Position numbers and translations under genes: made by a program. Positions 53,568 through 64,000 of a stretch of 64,000 nucleotides of DNA are shown piece by piece; positions within the stretch are counted from its first letter, which is position 1; each line of letters begins with the position of its first letter. The notes below the pieces were generated by a model. The model saw only the letters and a list, made by a program, of their open reading frames with translations, had not been told where the DNA came from and ran no database searches. The stretch comes from Pollenia angustigena. Its lineage: Eukaryota; Arthropoda; Insecta; Diptera; Polleniidae. The DNA is taken from assembly GCA_930367215.1 (NCBI GenBank), contig OV884056.1, positions 91,771,285-91,835,284 of the forward strand. Reading direction: 5' to 3'.

Positions 53568-54222
53568 CAGTGCCCATGTTCTGTAACTCTCGTAACTTTT
53601 CGATTGAAATGTGTGAAATGAAACAAAAATGCCAAACATTGAAACAAACAGCTGTTTTTCTCACTTAACTTTGGCTGTAACTTTTTTTTTTTGGCGAGTA
53701 CTAGCTGTCACGTAAGGAAATTACTCGCCAATTTACAGAAAAAGTATGTCTGTAGCATTTTTTTTGAGAAAAGTTCCCGCTTTGAACTGTCAAATAAACT
53801 CACGAAAAAATTGGGTGAGAAACAATTTCATCACTAAAAAACGATTAAAAATGCGAAGAATAATAATAATAATATTTTCTTCTTGGCACATTTTTCCATT
53901 GTTTTATTATTTTGCTTTCAACGTTTTTATAAAATATACGAATTTTTCAAAGCTCGTTTTCAAACAACAAACATTAAACTCGCACTTTTGGTATAGCCGA
54001 CGGTTGTATTTTCGCCGACGTCGTTGAAAATTTTTCAATTTTATTAAATTTTGGTCGCCGTCAACGATATTTGTGACTGGAGTTCTTAACGTCTGCAATG
54101 TCCCATCGGCTTCGGGTGCAATGTTATGACGTTTATAACGTAACGACGCAATCTCTTTTGATAGTTTTTGACATGAGTTACAGACACACTTTTTTCTCAC
54201 TTTTCGAGAAATATGGGTACAG
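53568..54222. mobile_element. Three-copy inverted-repeat family, copy B
   Basis: Left end CAGTGCCCATGTTCTGTAAC, right end ...GGGTACAG. Same layout as copies at 18252 and 59704, oriented like the latter. On the minus strand it contains an open frame (KKCVCNSCQKLSKEIASLRY, NIAPEADGTLQTLRTPVTNI, VDGDQNLIKLKNFQRRRRK). No duplication was seen. Confidence 0.7.
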
Positions 54223-54674
54223 GAAGATATAAAATCTACTGGTGTCAAGAGCTGGTGAACTGAGGCTTCTTTCACCTCTGTTAACAAATAGTTCACTTTA
54301 ACGCAAAGCAAATTGATTAAAGGTATCATCACAGATTTACTAGTGATATTTCCTACAGGGTAGTAACTTTGTCTGCGTACTTACAAAAATAAAGTGTGTA
54401 TCTCTTGTATGTGCAGTTCATAAAAGTTTTATTATTCACATATTAGTACAGTAAGAACAATAAAAATAACAACAAATAGATTAAAACTATGTATAGAATG
54501 TACTTAAATAATAATCATTGCAACCATTTAGTCATTGCTGCGCATCAATAAATATTGAATCACAATAATTTTTGATCATTATGATGTTATCTCTTTTTGA
54601 TTTGCTTTTGCTTTTTCCGTCTGCCTATGTGTTCATTGATGCATGTTAGTGTGTAGTTGTGACAGTGGCGAAAA
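54223..54674. other. Interval without recognisable gene
   Basis: AT-rich, no TE ends or coding content found. Confidence 0.4.
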
Positions 54675-55095
54675 CCCAGTGGGAAAAAGTAGTACGAATG
54701 CCTTCTACAAGGCCTTTGTACTCCTTTTTTTGGATGTACAAGCTCGCTCTGCTCGCTTCATTCCATACTCATATTTTTTTACACACGTTGTCATTAAGGA
54801 GTAGGCTTTCCGCTCTCGCTTCTTTAGCAGGTACATAAGAATGGCAACGACATCAAAAAAATAACTATTTTGATTTTGCTTGTGCAAAAAAAAACGGTAC
54901 AAAAAATGTTACTCCTTCTCTACTCCCTTCTCATAGAAGCGAGTTTGGAAGGTGTATCTTTTATACCAAAGAGCCGAGGAATTATTTAAGGCATTCTTAA
55001 GCAGTTACATAAGAATAGTAATTAAACAAAAAAAAATTTAAGCAGGCCTTAAAAAAGGCCTGAAGTAAGAAGATCTTCTGAGTTTTCCCGCTGGG
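54675..55095. mobile_element. Possible inverted-repeat element (CCCAGTGGGAAAA ends)
   Basis: CCCAGTGGGAAAA at the left and TTTTCCCGCTGGG at the right are inverse with one mismatch over 13 bases; subterminal AAGGC words also recur. Short TIR only, so tentative. Confidence 0.4.
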
Positions 55096-56054
55096 AAACA
55101 AAGTCAACAACCATAAACATAAAAAATAGATTAAAAAAAAAAAATTTTAAATAGTTTTACGAGACGGCAATAATCAAAAGAATAGAAACGGCAAACAACA
55201 GCAACAAAAATACAAATACAACAGAAAGCACAAAAATTTACAAAACTATTCATAGAATTGTCAAAGAAAAAAACGTGTAGACAAGAGATAAAATTTATGA
55301 ATATTTGCATTAAAGGAAGCAAATGTAAGCAAAACGACCAAAAGGAGAAAAAAACAGCCAAAAAAAATCCAAAAGACCAAAAAACATGTCGGAAAAAGAC
55401 AATTTTTTGGCAACAGCAGCAACATTTTAAATAAGATGAGAAGGAATAATGTTTGAATGGATGAATAGATGAAAAGAAAAAATAACTAAAAGTGTATAGA
55501 GTAAGAAAAATAGCAGACTAAACAAAAATCTATGTATGTACTACTAATTATTGGTTAAGAGAAACAGACATTTCTTTGGCATTTTTTTTTTAATTACACT
55601 GAAAAAAAGATATTAAGAGTCTGCACAAAAATATTTGTTTTTTTGTTTGGACCCGCCCACTTTTCCAATCCATCCCACTTTTTGCCAGGTATTGTTACTT
55701 AAATATATTTGTTCATATGAAGAAAGTGTCAATATATTCTTCGGTTTCGCTTTTATTAAATTATATGTTGTTTCTTGGTCAACGTTGGAAGACCAGCATT
55801 TCGATTGAAAATTTTGTTGTTTTTCAATAAATATTTGATTCTTAACATTTTTATTTTGTTCTTTAACATCTTTGTTAAGGTCTACAAGTCGAACTTGTTT
55901 AATTGCCTTTATATAAATTTTATAAAGTGTATTGGAAGTTCAAATCTTATATAATTCCTCTTTTATGGCTCTCTTTTTTCTTGTTACTCATAAATTAAGT
56001 TACAGCTTATTGACTTCTATATTCAAGTAATAGTTTATAAGTGATCAGTTGAAA
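55096..56054. other. Interval without recognisable gene
   Basis: AT-rich, no TE ends or coding content found. Confidence 0.4.
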
Positions 56055-56374
56055 TACATATATCGTCGGTTGATTATTTAATTGTCGTATGTAACAAGGT
56101 ATATTTACACAAGGTAGACTCATTTGGGAGTGTAGACATGCTGCTCTATAAAAGGAACCAAGTTGTTAAAATTGTCTTCATATAAAACAAAATCAATTTA
56201 ACGCATACATGTACAAATTTTGGCTCATATACACGAAATTTTACGTTTGGGTTCCAACTTGGGGTAATCAGCTGACAAACATATGGGCCAACGAGTTTAC
56301 CTTGTGTACATATACGTTGGTATGTAATTTGTATCCACATACGACAATTAAATAATCAACCGACGATATGTATA
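56055..56374. mobile_element. MITE with TATCGTCGGTTGATTATT ends
   Basis: TATCGTCGGTTGATTATTTA followed by ATTGTCGTATGT is mirrored at the right end over about 36 bases. It belongs to the group starting ATACATATCGTC with 19276-20146 and 30013. Confidence 0.72.
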
Positions 56375-56681
56375 TATGATGTATATAAAATTTGAAAGTG
56401 TTAACAATATCTTTCAAATTTTCTAGGAAGCAATTTAGAAATACTTCTATAACCTATCAAAACAGGATAGTTTAAAAAATTTGTTCTTTTAGTTTAGTTT
56501 TGTTTCTGTGATACTTAGTTTAATACAATTTAATTATACTGTGATATTTTTTACTTTTTTTTATACTTTTGCATTTGTTTTGTAAAATTTATGTTTTATG
56601 TTGTGTTTATGTAAAACAGAATGTGTGTTAAATATTCAAAATGCAAAACTATTGACGAAAGATTATATATCTAATAAAATA

Positions 56682-56719
56682 TCCCTGATGATGTTGGGAA
56701 TCTCCAACGAAACGTCGGA
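56682..56719 (+). ncRNA. Hammerhead-ribozyme-like motif (Penelope-type 3' end remnant?)
   Basis: TCC-CTGATGA (56685-56691) is followed after one extra base by stem GTTGG/CCAAC with loop GAATCT, then GAAAC (56709-56713), GTC and GGA. TCC and GGA can pair as stem I, and ACGT would be the minimal stem III seen in dimeric hammerheads, with cleavage expected after GTC. One extra base between CTGATGA and stem II departs from the canonical core. Hammerheads of this compact type are known from Penelope-like retroelements; AATAAATTATGAAATAAT follows. Confidence 0.5.
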
Positions 56720-57639
56720 AAAATAAATTATGAAATAATCTTTTATTTGCATAGAATACATGACCTTAATAAGCCCGATTTAGAATTTTCTAAACAAATC
56801 AATAATAAAATAAGGAAAAGGTCGATAAAAAACTTAAATATATGTTCGATTTAAATTTCACTCGATTTGGATTGCCAGAGCATGGCTGAATAACAAGTGT
56901 ACTCTTTATCCACATTAACTTTGGTCGTGCAGAAATGTTCATTATTATATATGTCTTAAAATCTAAAATTATACAGCTTCAATATCGAAACTTGCTTCGA
57001 GCCTCCCAATGTTTTTTGTTCAAAATAAAGGTAAAAAGGGAGGTTGGTCAAAAAGGGTAGTGTATTGAGAAAGGACACGTAGGAATTTTACCACTGAATC
57101 CAGATAAAAAATCAAATTCTCCAGCTTAATTTTAGAAATTTCTTATAGTTTATTGAAGATCTGGCATTAATACTATATATGCTTCACTGTCTCTAGTTCC
57201 TCGACCACGAACCTCCCTCTCTACTCTTGCATGCGTGACTGATTTTCCCTGCATCGATTCTCGAACATTCCTCAAAAGGAATGGTTTCATTAGCCGAATT
57301 ATCTAGTGCCGGTCAGTAACGGGTTAATTCATCAGTTGTTTATTACCGATGATGTAGCAAAGCCCCGAAACCTTGAACTCATTATAAACTTTCGGTTCCT
57401 TACAATTTTTAACTAGTCTAGACTTTACAAAGAACCCTTTCGCAGTGCTATCGACTTAAAACGTAACCTCTGTCTATGCGATATGCATACAAAAAAACAG
57501 AGACTTTGGAAGAAGCAATTAACATGTACGATTGCGACAGAATATTTTAAACCTTCCGTAAAACAATAACTTTGACAAACATGCAGAATAACATGTGATT
57601 AGAAAAGTTGACAAGTCAGATGATAAATATTGATAAAGA
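56720..57639. other. Interval without confident gene
   Basis: AT-rich, then more GC-balanced from about 57140. Frame fragments such as LIINFRFLTIFN near 57370 could be remote upstream parts of the retroelement at 57640 but are not supported. Confidence 0.35.
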
Positions 57640-58480
57640 GAACGGGTGCCGCAAGGCTCTGTTCTTTCCCCTAATCTATTTTTTATTTTTCTAAAGGACC
57701 TCCTATGTCAAACTTCCAACTCTACCTACTATTTTGCAGTTGACAGCAACCTCTGCCAATCGAATTCATTCGATTTAAGGCAAAGAGTATCCGATGTTAG
57801 TGCTATGCAAAACATAAATGATACGATTGGTCGAGACCTTGATATAATCTCGGAATGGGGTCGTGCGAAAAGGACCGATTTTAATACGAGCATGCTGACT
57901 CGTATATGCAGGACGGATCAAGATCCCTTATCTGTATATATAGGTCGTATAATTATTGAGGAATCAGAATCTCTTGATTTTTTGGGCATGAAAACAAAAC
58001 AAGGTGCGAAAGAAGCATTCAAGTGACTCGTTTTATGAAAACGGTGTAAGAGATACATACTTCACTCCATCTGATCTCCTTACTATTTATACCACCTATA
58101 TCCGACCGCGAATAAAATACCAGTCTCATGTTTGGGCCAGTGCTTCAAAGTCTATTTTGGAGCTTCTCGACCGCATTCAGGAGAGGGCGATTCTCATTTG
58201 TGACAGTGGGATATCCAATTTTATTGACTCCTTTGAGCAGCGACGCAATGTGGGTTGTATTTTCCTGTTTTCTCGTCACTACAATGGGATCGATTGACCG
58301 GCGCATCGTGCAACGCTTCATAAGGAGCATTTTTTTTTTGCCGGACTGTTCGTATGTGCAATAACGTTCCTGCTAAAGTATTTCCTCTTACTTCAAGTCG
58401 AATGTCCACAATTACACTCCCCCTATCCTTCTTCCCATAACCTATTTTCCTAGTTCCTACACAATGCAATGCATACGTAG
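57640..58480 (+). pseudogene. Non-LTR retrotransposon reverse transcriptase relic (jockey-like), plus strand
   Basis: The frame reads RVPQGSVLSPNLFFIFLKDL, the RT motif of non-LTR elements, then YYFAVDSN where the catalytic FADD/YADD should be (one Asp replaced by Val), DIISEWGRAKRTDFNTS, and ESESLDFLGM. After a gap and frameshift near 58000 it continues YFTPSDLLTIYTTYIRPRIK, SHVWASASKSILELLDRIQE and RRNVGCIFLFSRHYNGI. A further shift leads to a decayed C-terminus. The 5' half (ORF1, endonuclease) is absent. Mutated active site and frameshifts make it inactive. Confidence 0.85.
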
Positions 58481-58879
58481 GGGTTATCTCCTGAGTGCTG
58501 ATCCTAACAAAAAAAAGCTGATTCGTGTTAATAGTATATAAAAAATAAAAATTGTTTAGCGATGAAATCAAATGCTGTGGTAAATTTTCAGATATACTTA
58601 GTTAGCGAATATTTAGCAATAAAACTAAAAAGACTGTGTACTTTTTTAAATTGTTTAAATAGTAAAAAGAAAAGATATTTGCACCTAGACAATAACGAAT
58701 TTTTGTCTGACATCAAAATTTTGAGAAGAAAGGCCAAAACCTAAATTATTTCTTTATGATATACCTATTTAATAAGAAATATATTAAATTGCGAGGGCGG
58801 TTGCAAAATTAGCCAACATAAAAAAGAAAAGACAGCAGATTTGGAAGACATATTTTATCTCTCGAGATAATCTCTTTTT
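58481..58879. other. Interval between two retroelement relics
   Basis: A short lysine-rich frame at 58562-58744 has no recognisable homology. No TE ends found. Confidence 0.35.
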
Positions 58880-59703
58880 AGCACGGTACAGTTTTCCCCA
58901 TCGATATTTAAACAGCCATCTACGGCAAAATTCACCTTCATTGTTGCCAAATGTTTAACACCGAGCCATTTTTGTCAATATGTTAAATATGTGAGGTGGT
59001 GTCATGAGGACCCTTACCACATGCAGGGCATAAGTTAGCAACGGCACGGTCTATGCAGGACCATAAGGCACATAGCCTGTTGCTCCATCCTGGACTTAGT
59101 TTTGATAGCACGACTCTAGTTTTACGCGAGAGAATCCTTTCAGCGTCTGCTATTGGCGGTGGGTGACCTCCATGTGTCCTGCTAACGCAGAATTGTTGAC
59201 GTCTCTATGAATGTCGTTCAAAGCTGACATATACGAGCTGTCATCAAAGGAACCCTGTAGGTCCTGTCTGACATGCTTTTGAAGGCAGCCTGTGACGGTC
59301 CTTAAGACTACGTTTTGAAAGCTTGGAATATTTCTCCACTGGGTAACACTCAACGAAGGTAACCACACTGGGGCAGCATATTTGATCTCTGACCACGAAT
59401 CTTAAAAGTATTGGGCAAGGTTTCTTTATCTATGCCCTAAGTTCCGCCGGCAAGCGCCTTGATAACCTTGGTACTACTTCCCGATTTATGTGTGATTTCA
59501 GTGGCGTGCGTGTAAAGAAGGTATTAAAAGTGCCAAACAAAGTTTTCGGGTGTTTTACTTTCGGAATTTGTTCGCCGTCAACCATGTTGCCTAGGTTGAG
59601 CTTTCCTCCTTCGTCTAGGCGGTGTAAAGTGTCGGGTGGTTAGCGTTTCGAGTTTGTACACCGTCTACCATGAAGCCAAGGTTGGAGCTTTGCCTCCTTC
59701 ATC

Positions 59704-60426
59704 CAGTGCCCGTGTTCTGTAACTCACGCGTCGAGAAATTTTTCGATTGAAATGTGTAAAATGAAACAAAAATGCCATATATTGAAACAAACAGCCGTTT
59801 TTCTTACTAAACTGTGTCTGTAACTTTTTTGACGAGTACCAGCTATCACGTAAGGAAATACCTCGCCAAATAACAGAAAAAGTGTGTGTAACATTTTTGT
59901 GAGAAAAGTTCCCGCTTTGAACTGTCAAAAAACTCATGAATAAAAATAGGGCGAGAAAAGATTTCAACAATGAAAACAATTAAAAAATCCAAAGAATAAT
60001 AATAATAACATTTTGTTCTTGGCACATTTTTTCATTGTTTAGTTATTTTGATTTTAATATTTTTATAAAATTTACGATTTTTTTTAAAGCTCGGTTGCAA
60101 ACAACAAATATTAAAGTCGCACTTTACATTATTTGGTATAGCCGATGGTTGCATTTTCGCCGCCGTCGTTGAAAAATGTTTAATTTTAGTAAATTTTGGT
60201 CGCCGTCAGCGATATTTGTTACTGGCGTTCTCAACGTCTGCAATGTCACATCGGCTTCGGGTGCAATGTAATGACGTTTATAACGTAACGACGTTATCTC
60301 TTTTGATAGTTTCCGACAAGAGTTACAGACACAGTTTTTCTCACTTTTCGAGAAACGATAGATTATTTTGTTTTACATCTTTTTGATGCGAGATTTTCTC
60401 ACTTAAGTTACAGAACATGGGTACAG
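59704..60426. mobile_element. Three-copy inverted-repeat family, copy C (most complete)
   Basis: CAGTGCCCGTGTTCTGTAAC at the left; the right end is AAGTTACAGAACATGGGTAC followed by AG. Inner inverted blocks ACTGTGTCTGTAACT and CACTTTTCGAGAAA give a second nested repeat. A minus-strand frame (NSCRKLSKEITSLRYKRHYI, APEADVTLQTLRTPVTNIAD, then GDQNLLKL) is conserved with the other two copies. It is inserted in the minus-strand retroelement. No duplication resolved. Confidence 0.75.
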
Positions 60427-60448
60427 GTGTCTAAAAGTGTTGCCGATA

Positions 60449-61119
60449 CAGTGTTGCGGATCCATGTAATTAACCATATTGTACGTAATTTTTACTTGCA
60501 TATGTAGCCCTTGTGTAATTAGTTCCATGTGTAATCTGTGTGTAATATTAATTTAAGTTCAACTTTTCCATTAAGTTTTGACAGCCAAGATTTGCTTTTA
60601 ATACATTAAGTTTTGGTTATTTTTTCAGTTTCGATCACAGTCAAACTTGCTTTTTAAACTACTTAAGCATGTTCTCTTTCCCTCTCAAAAATAAACCTAA
60701 CTATCTGCAAGAAGACTTTCATAGTGTGAACCCAGACTAATACCACATGTCCATGTGTAGACCGCAAAACATGCTGTGCATTATATATATGATTTAATAC
60801 CAGCAGCGAATGTGTGTGACTCAGCAAGTTTAATTTTATGAAAGCAAAATAGTGTATTCTATAGTGTTCATAAAATGCGAATTTTTTGCAATCACACAAA
60901 GCCGTTCGCTGATGTTCATCCAGTTCTGTCTTATTAAAGCAATTGGTATGCTTTTATTTTTTGCAATGATTTGATTGCAAATATGGAATATCAATAAAGT
61001 TTTGCAAGTTGAATTCATTCTATCAAAAATACTATTTCGATTTATGTGTAATTTTTCTTTAAAAGTGTAATTTGGAACACAGTCATGTGTAATTTCCGAA
61101 TTCTTCATTAGCAACACTG
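60449..61119. mobile_element. hAT-type element, 671 bp, 8-bp TSD TGCCGATA
   Basis: CAGTGTTGCGGATCC at the left and TTAGCAACACTG at the right, each flanked by TGCCGATA (60441-60448, 61120-61127). GTGTAATTT/AATTACAC-type words are subterminal. Contains a half copy (60655-60740) of the 43644 MITE family. No transposase. Confidence 0.82.
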
Positions 61120-61800
61120 TGCCGATAACTTCGTTGCTAATAACTGTAGGTTACGCGCAGTGAAGAAATTGTGTATTACGTCGAGATAAACATTTACCAC
61201 ACTGCAAAGCTCATAAACGATGTGACCAGTCGCCATAATACATAGATATAATAGATAAATGTGAAACAAGAGCGGTGATAGGACCACGCCCTGAGGGACC
61301 CCTTGTTTAACCCTACGGTGTTTTCAGAATTTGTCTCTAAACTCCACAAACGACTGTCTCCTGCTCAGATAATTGACTATCCATCTCTTCGTGTTGTTTG
61401 GCATTGCGGGCTACAGGATATCCTAGAAGAGTGTGGCTTGACTTACGTTGCCAAAGGTCTTCAACAAGCCGTGTGCCACTTGGATAATCCGTTCACAAAA
61501 ACTCTGGTGGTTTAAGCCCTATAAGATCCGAGTGACTATGGCGGATAATGCTGTGGTAGTGCTGTGCATCTTTCGAAATCCATGCTGTTGACGAGCTGCC
61601 GGTAGTTGAAGGGTCATCTGGGGGAGAAAAAGAGCTTCGAGAGTTTCCCTACTGGTGACAGAAGGAAAATCGCCCTGAACGATTATCACTCGCTCGCGAT
61701 TTTACCGGGTTTCAACAGTGGGATCACTCGACCCACTTTCTAGACGCTGGATATTATATATATATCCCTTCTGACAGGTTAAAACCCGTTATCAGGCCTG

Positions 61801-62839
61801 GCTGCGTTGATGTCTTCTGCAACTTCAGTTGGCGTGTAAAGTTGTTGTACGTCCAAGACTGAAATATCGGTTAGTTTGCGGACAATACTTTTTTCGCATT
61901 GTTCTTTCGGAGTGCTCAATTAATAGTAACCCAGCATTTTGGTTTACGACTACGTTGTTCGTCTTGGAAGCTCCTACAGTGTTATCTATTTATTTTATAG
62001 TCGTCAATGAAGGGTCAATATTGGTCTGACATTGGACTGATACCTTTGAAATGAAAGTACACCAAAAACAAGAACTTCGTCGGTGTTAATACCCGAAAAA
62101 TGCGACGGTAATCGAATTACTTTTTTCTATGTAAATGCATTGATTTCTTATTGATCACGTCAAAAATTTTAATATTTGGTAAAAAAAAAATTTAATTTTG
62201 ATAAAATAAAAGTCATGTGTTTTTACACCAGTAATTTTTTAACTACTGGCGCCTACTATACGTATTTTCAGCTAATGTTGATACCTCCCTCGTATATACC
62301 TACATACATACATACAAACTCTTAATACAACAAGTATAATAAAACTATGTGAACAAATGAATAGATTATATGAATATTTATTAGGTATGCGGTAATGATG
62401 GTGATAGATTTGTAGCAGAAAGAGGCATACAAGATTTTGAGTTAGTTGTTTTATTATTATAAAAATTCTTAATTTCAGCAAAAATACTTCAATTCAACAA
62501 CATGCAGCAAAAGCAAATATAATTTATGTTAAACTTTTTTTTTTAACTAGAAACAATTTTTAATGAAAGTTGCAAAAAAGTAAATATAAAAAGAATCGAT
62601 AAAATACAGATTTTTTGCAGGAAAGGTATAATTAAAAGTCTGACCGAACGTTTAAGTTCCGTGTTGGAGTTCGACCAAAAACTTTGTTCAGTTGGTGTTC
62701 GGTGATGTAACAAATTTATTAAAAAAAATATTGTACGTGATGTGGGTGGTCTAAATTGGAAATAAAACAATTTTCTAATGATAATTTCATTGTTTCAGAA
62801 ACACCCAAAGAGATAGAATATCGTACAAATAAATCGAAA
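61801..62839. other. Interval without recognisable gene
   Basis: The first part may be the decayed 5' portion of the minus-strand retroelement; the rest is AT-rich with no TE ends. Confidence 0.35.
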
Positions 62840-63420
62840 AGAACGTACATTAAATTTAAGAGGTTAGGTCTCCACTCTGAGACCAATGCAGTCCATTGTG
62901 AATCCCTTCAATATAGAGGAAAGGGAGAAGTGAAGAATTAAGGAAATGATAGAAAGATTTAAGATAGTTAGTAGATACCAGAGTAGAACAAAAACCTCTT
63001 TCTACAGTCCCCTCATCAGAAACAACCGCCCTATTTTGCTAACAAACCCCAGTAGATCGACTGGATTACATCCAGCGATACACCACAATTTGTCGTGAAA
63101 TCTATCTCTTAGCCATTTCTTCATGATACTCTGCATCCTAGGACAGTGGCACAGCACCTAACCTGCAGAAGTCCGGTATCGTATTGTCCCATTTACCGGT
63201 ATTCATATTACAGAAGAACTTGGAAATATCTTTGATAGATGAATTTGGCTAAGCCATTGAGTTCTAGAAACTCAAATTTACAAGAATACTGGCGTTGTAG
63301 TCCATCTATAAACAATAAGGCAGCAGCCGCAAAATTACCATCAGTAATACCGACGAGGAAAACTATATTCCGACTCAAGAAGCAATTAACAAGACATTTA
63401 ATATTCAAATACTATTAGAT
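62840..63420. repeat. Retroelement-like dispersed repeat
   Basis: Sequence with GACCAATGCAGTCCATTGTG, then CATGATACTCTGCATCCTAG, GACAGTGGCACAGCACCTAA and CTGCAGAAGTCCGGTATCG resembles a repeat frequently seen in fly genomes near non-LTR elements. This is from recollection only; boundaries and class are uncertain. Confidence 0.4.
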
Positions 63421-64000
63421 TTTAAGCGTGTGAAGTTGACTTCGCACTGGCCTTTCTGTCTTACCTTACCTAACAACATAGCCGCATTAAAAGACATCCA
63501 GAGGCTTTAAATCGCATGGACGAGGGGCCAATTAATAGGAACACATCTGAAAATAAAGTTGTCACCAAATTGATTTTGCAATAAATCAATTGTTAAGCGC
63601 GCTGTGTGGCAAGTTGTGACGTCTTATTGGAACCAAATGTCGTTGATGTTTAGCAGATTAATTTTTGAAAACAAAAATTCAGTCGCCATTCACCGTAACG
63701 GTGAAAGCCCGTGTTAACTTTACAAACAGTCAATTTTAATGAATGTAATGGTAATTCGCTAACGGCTCGAGGATTGTCTGCGCTTCAAATATAGTAATAA
63801 AGCTTATTGACGTAGCCATTTAACCAGAAATTAACTTATTATGCTTCTCTATTTCTTCTTCTTCCTTTCAATAATAAACTCACAAAAACTGCTTGTACAT
63901 GAAACAAAGTTGACCTGGTTCGCTGTAAAATTTTTATAATATGGACGGAGACTTAAAAGTCTCAACAAAATTATTTAGTCTTTTATAATTTTTTTTTATT
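63421..64000. other. Interval without recognisable gene
   Basis: No ORF, TE end or RNA gene recognised before the window edge. Confidence 0.4.

Larger units (their letters stand above)
58880..61800 (-). pseudogene. Non-LTR retrotransposon reverse transcriptase relic (jockey-superfamily), minus strand, interrupted
   Basis: Reading from 61750 down: QLPAARQQHGFRKMHSTTTA, then RRVKQGVPQGVVLSP (61261-61320). After the two insertions come IPKVKHPKTL, an LAGG patch, WLPSLSVTQWRNIPSFQNVV with LRTVTGC, and the terminal RTKTRVVLSKLSPGWSNRLC and CPACGKGPHDTTSHIF (zinc-knuckle-like C-terminus). Many frameshifts; the catalytic-aspartate region is deleted. It is interrupted by elements at 59704-60426 and 60449-61119. 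Confidence 0.8.

Noticed and set aside
55131..55361. Phe/Cys-rich membrane-like frame on the minus strand
   Set aside because: Poly-A/CAA-rich plus strand gives spurious F/C codons; no gene context.
59704..60426. Target-site duplication for the three-copy family
   Set aside because: Flanks of none of the three copies match beyond chance, so no duplication length is claimed.

Overview
This is a strongly AT-rich insect window, most likely from a higher (calyptrate-type) fly. The evidence is the intron-containing gene, the density of short inverted-repeat transposons, Tc1/mariner transposase remnants, jockey-type reverse transcriptase remnants and several short repeats of a style common in fly genomes. 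No prokaryotic gene organisation, rRNA, tRNA gene or CRISPR array is visible.

One host gene can be rebuilt with confidence. It lies on the minus strand and runs from an ATG at 28866 to a TAG at 6651-6653. Five coding exons splice in frame to 203 residues of a four-pass membrane protein of the claudin/PMP22 superfamily, closest in my recollection to TMEM47/VAB-9. Introns 1 (about 15 kb) and 3 (about 6.4 kb) are filled with mobile elements; introns 2 and 4 are under 100 bp. A splice acceptor 25 bases upstream of the ATG shows that at least one non-coding 5' exon lies at higher coordinates.

Region by region. 1-6650: AT-rich sequence downstream of the gene with a degenerate ~30-bp tandem repeat and three or four inverted-repeat elements. 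6651-13779: exons 5 to 2, with intron 3 holding a 1.25-kb near-palindromic element and an 11-unit ~180-bp satellite with a clear 886-bp higher-order period. 13780-28815: intron 1, with two mariner relics, a Harbinger-type element, one copy of a three-copy inverted-repeat family and a nested set of inverted repeats (21-28 kb). 28.8-34.3 kb: exon 1, palindromic MITEs, a third mariner relic and a 1.66-kb foldback element with 9-bp target duplications. 34.9-38.35 kb: nested transposons, including a Harbinger-type element that keeps a spliced Myb/SANT-like ORF and a hAT element with an 8-bp duplication. 39-55 kb: dispersed repeats and a second nested stack whose empty site can be read in a paralogous repeat. 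55-64 kb: a hammerhead-ribozyme-like motif, two broken non-LTR retrotransposons and further insertions.

Apart from the membrane-protein gene and possibly the Myb/SANT-like ORF, nothing here looks like an intact protein-coding gene. The biology is an intron-rich host locus acting as a landing zone for DNA transposons. At least eight elements have a 3-bp duplication (exact or with one mismatch), two have 9-bp (MULE/foldback type) and three have 8-bp (hAT type), all read directly from the sequence. Boundaries without a stated duplication are approximate.
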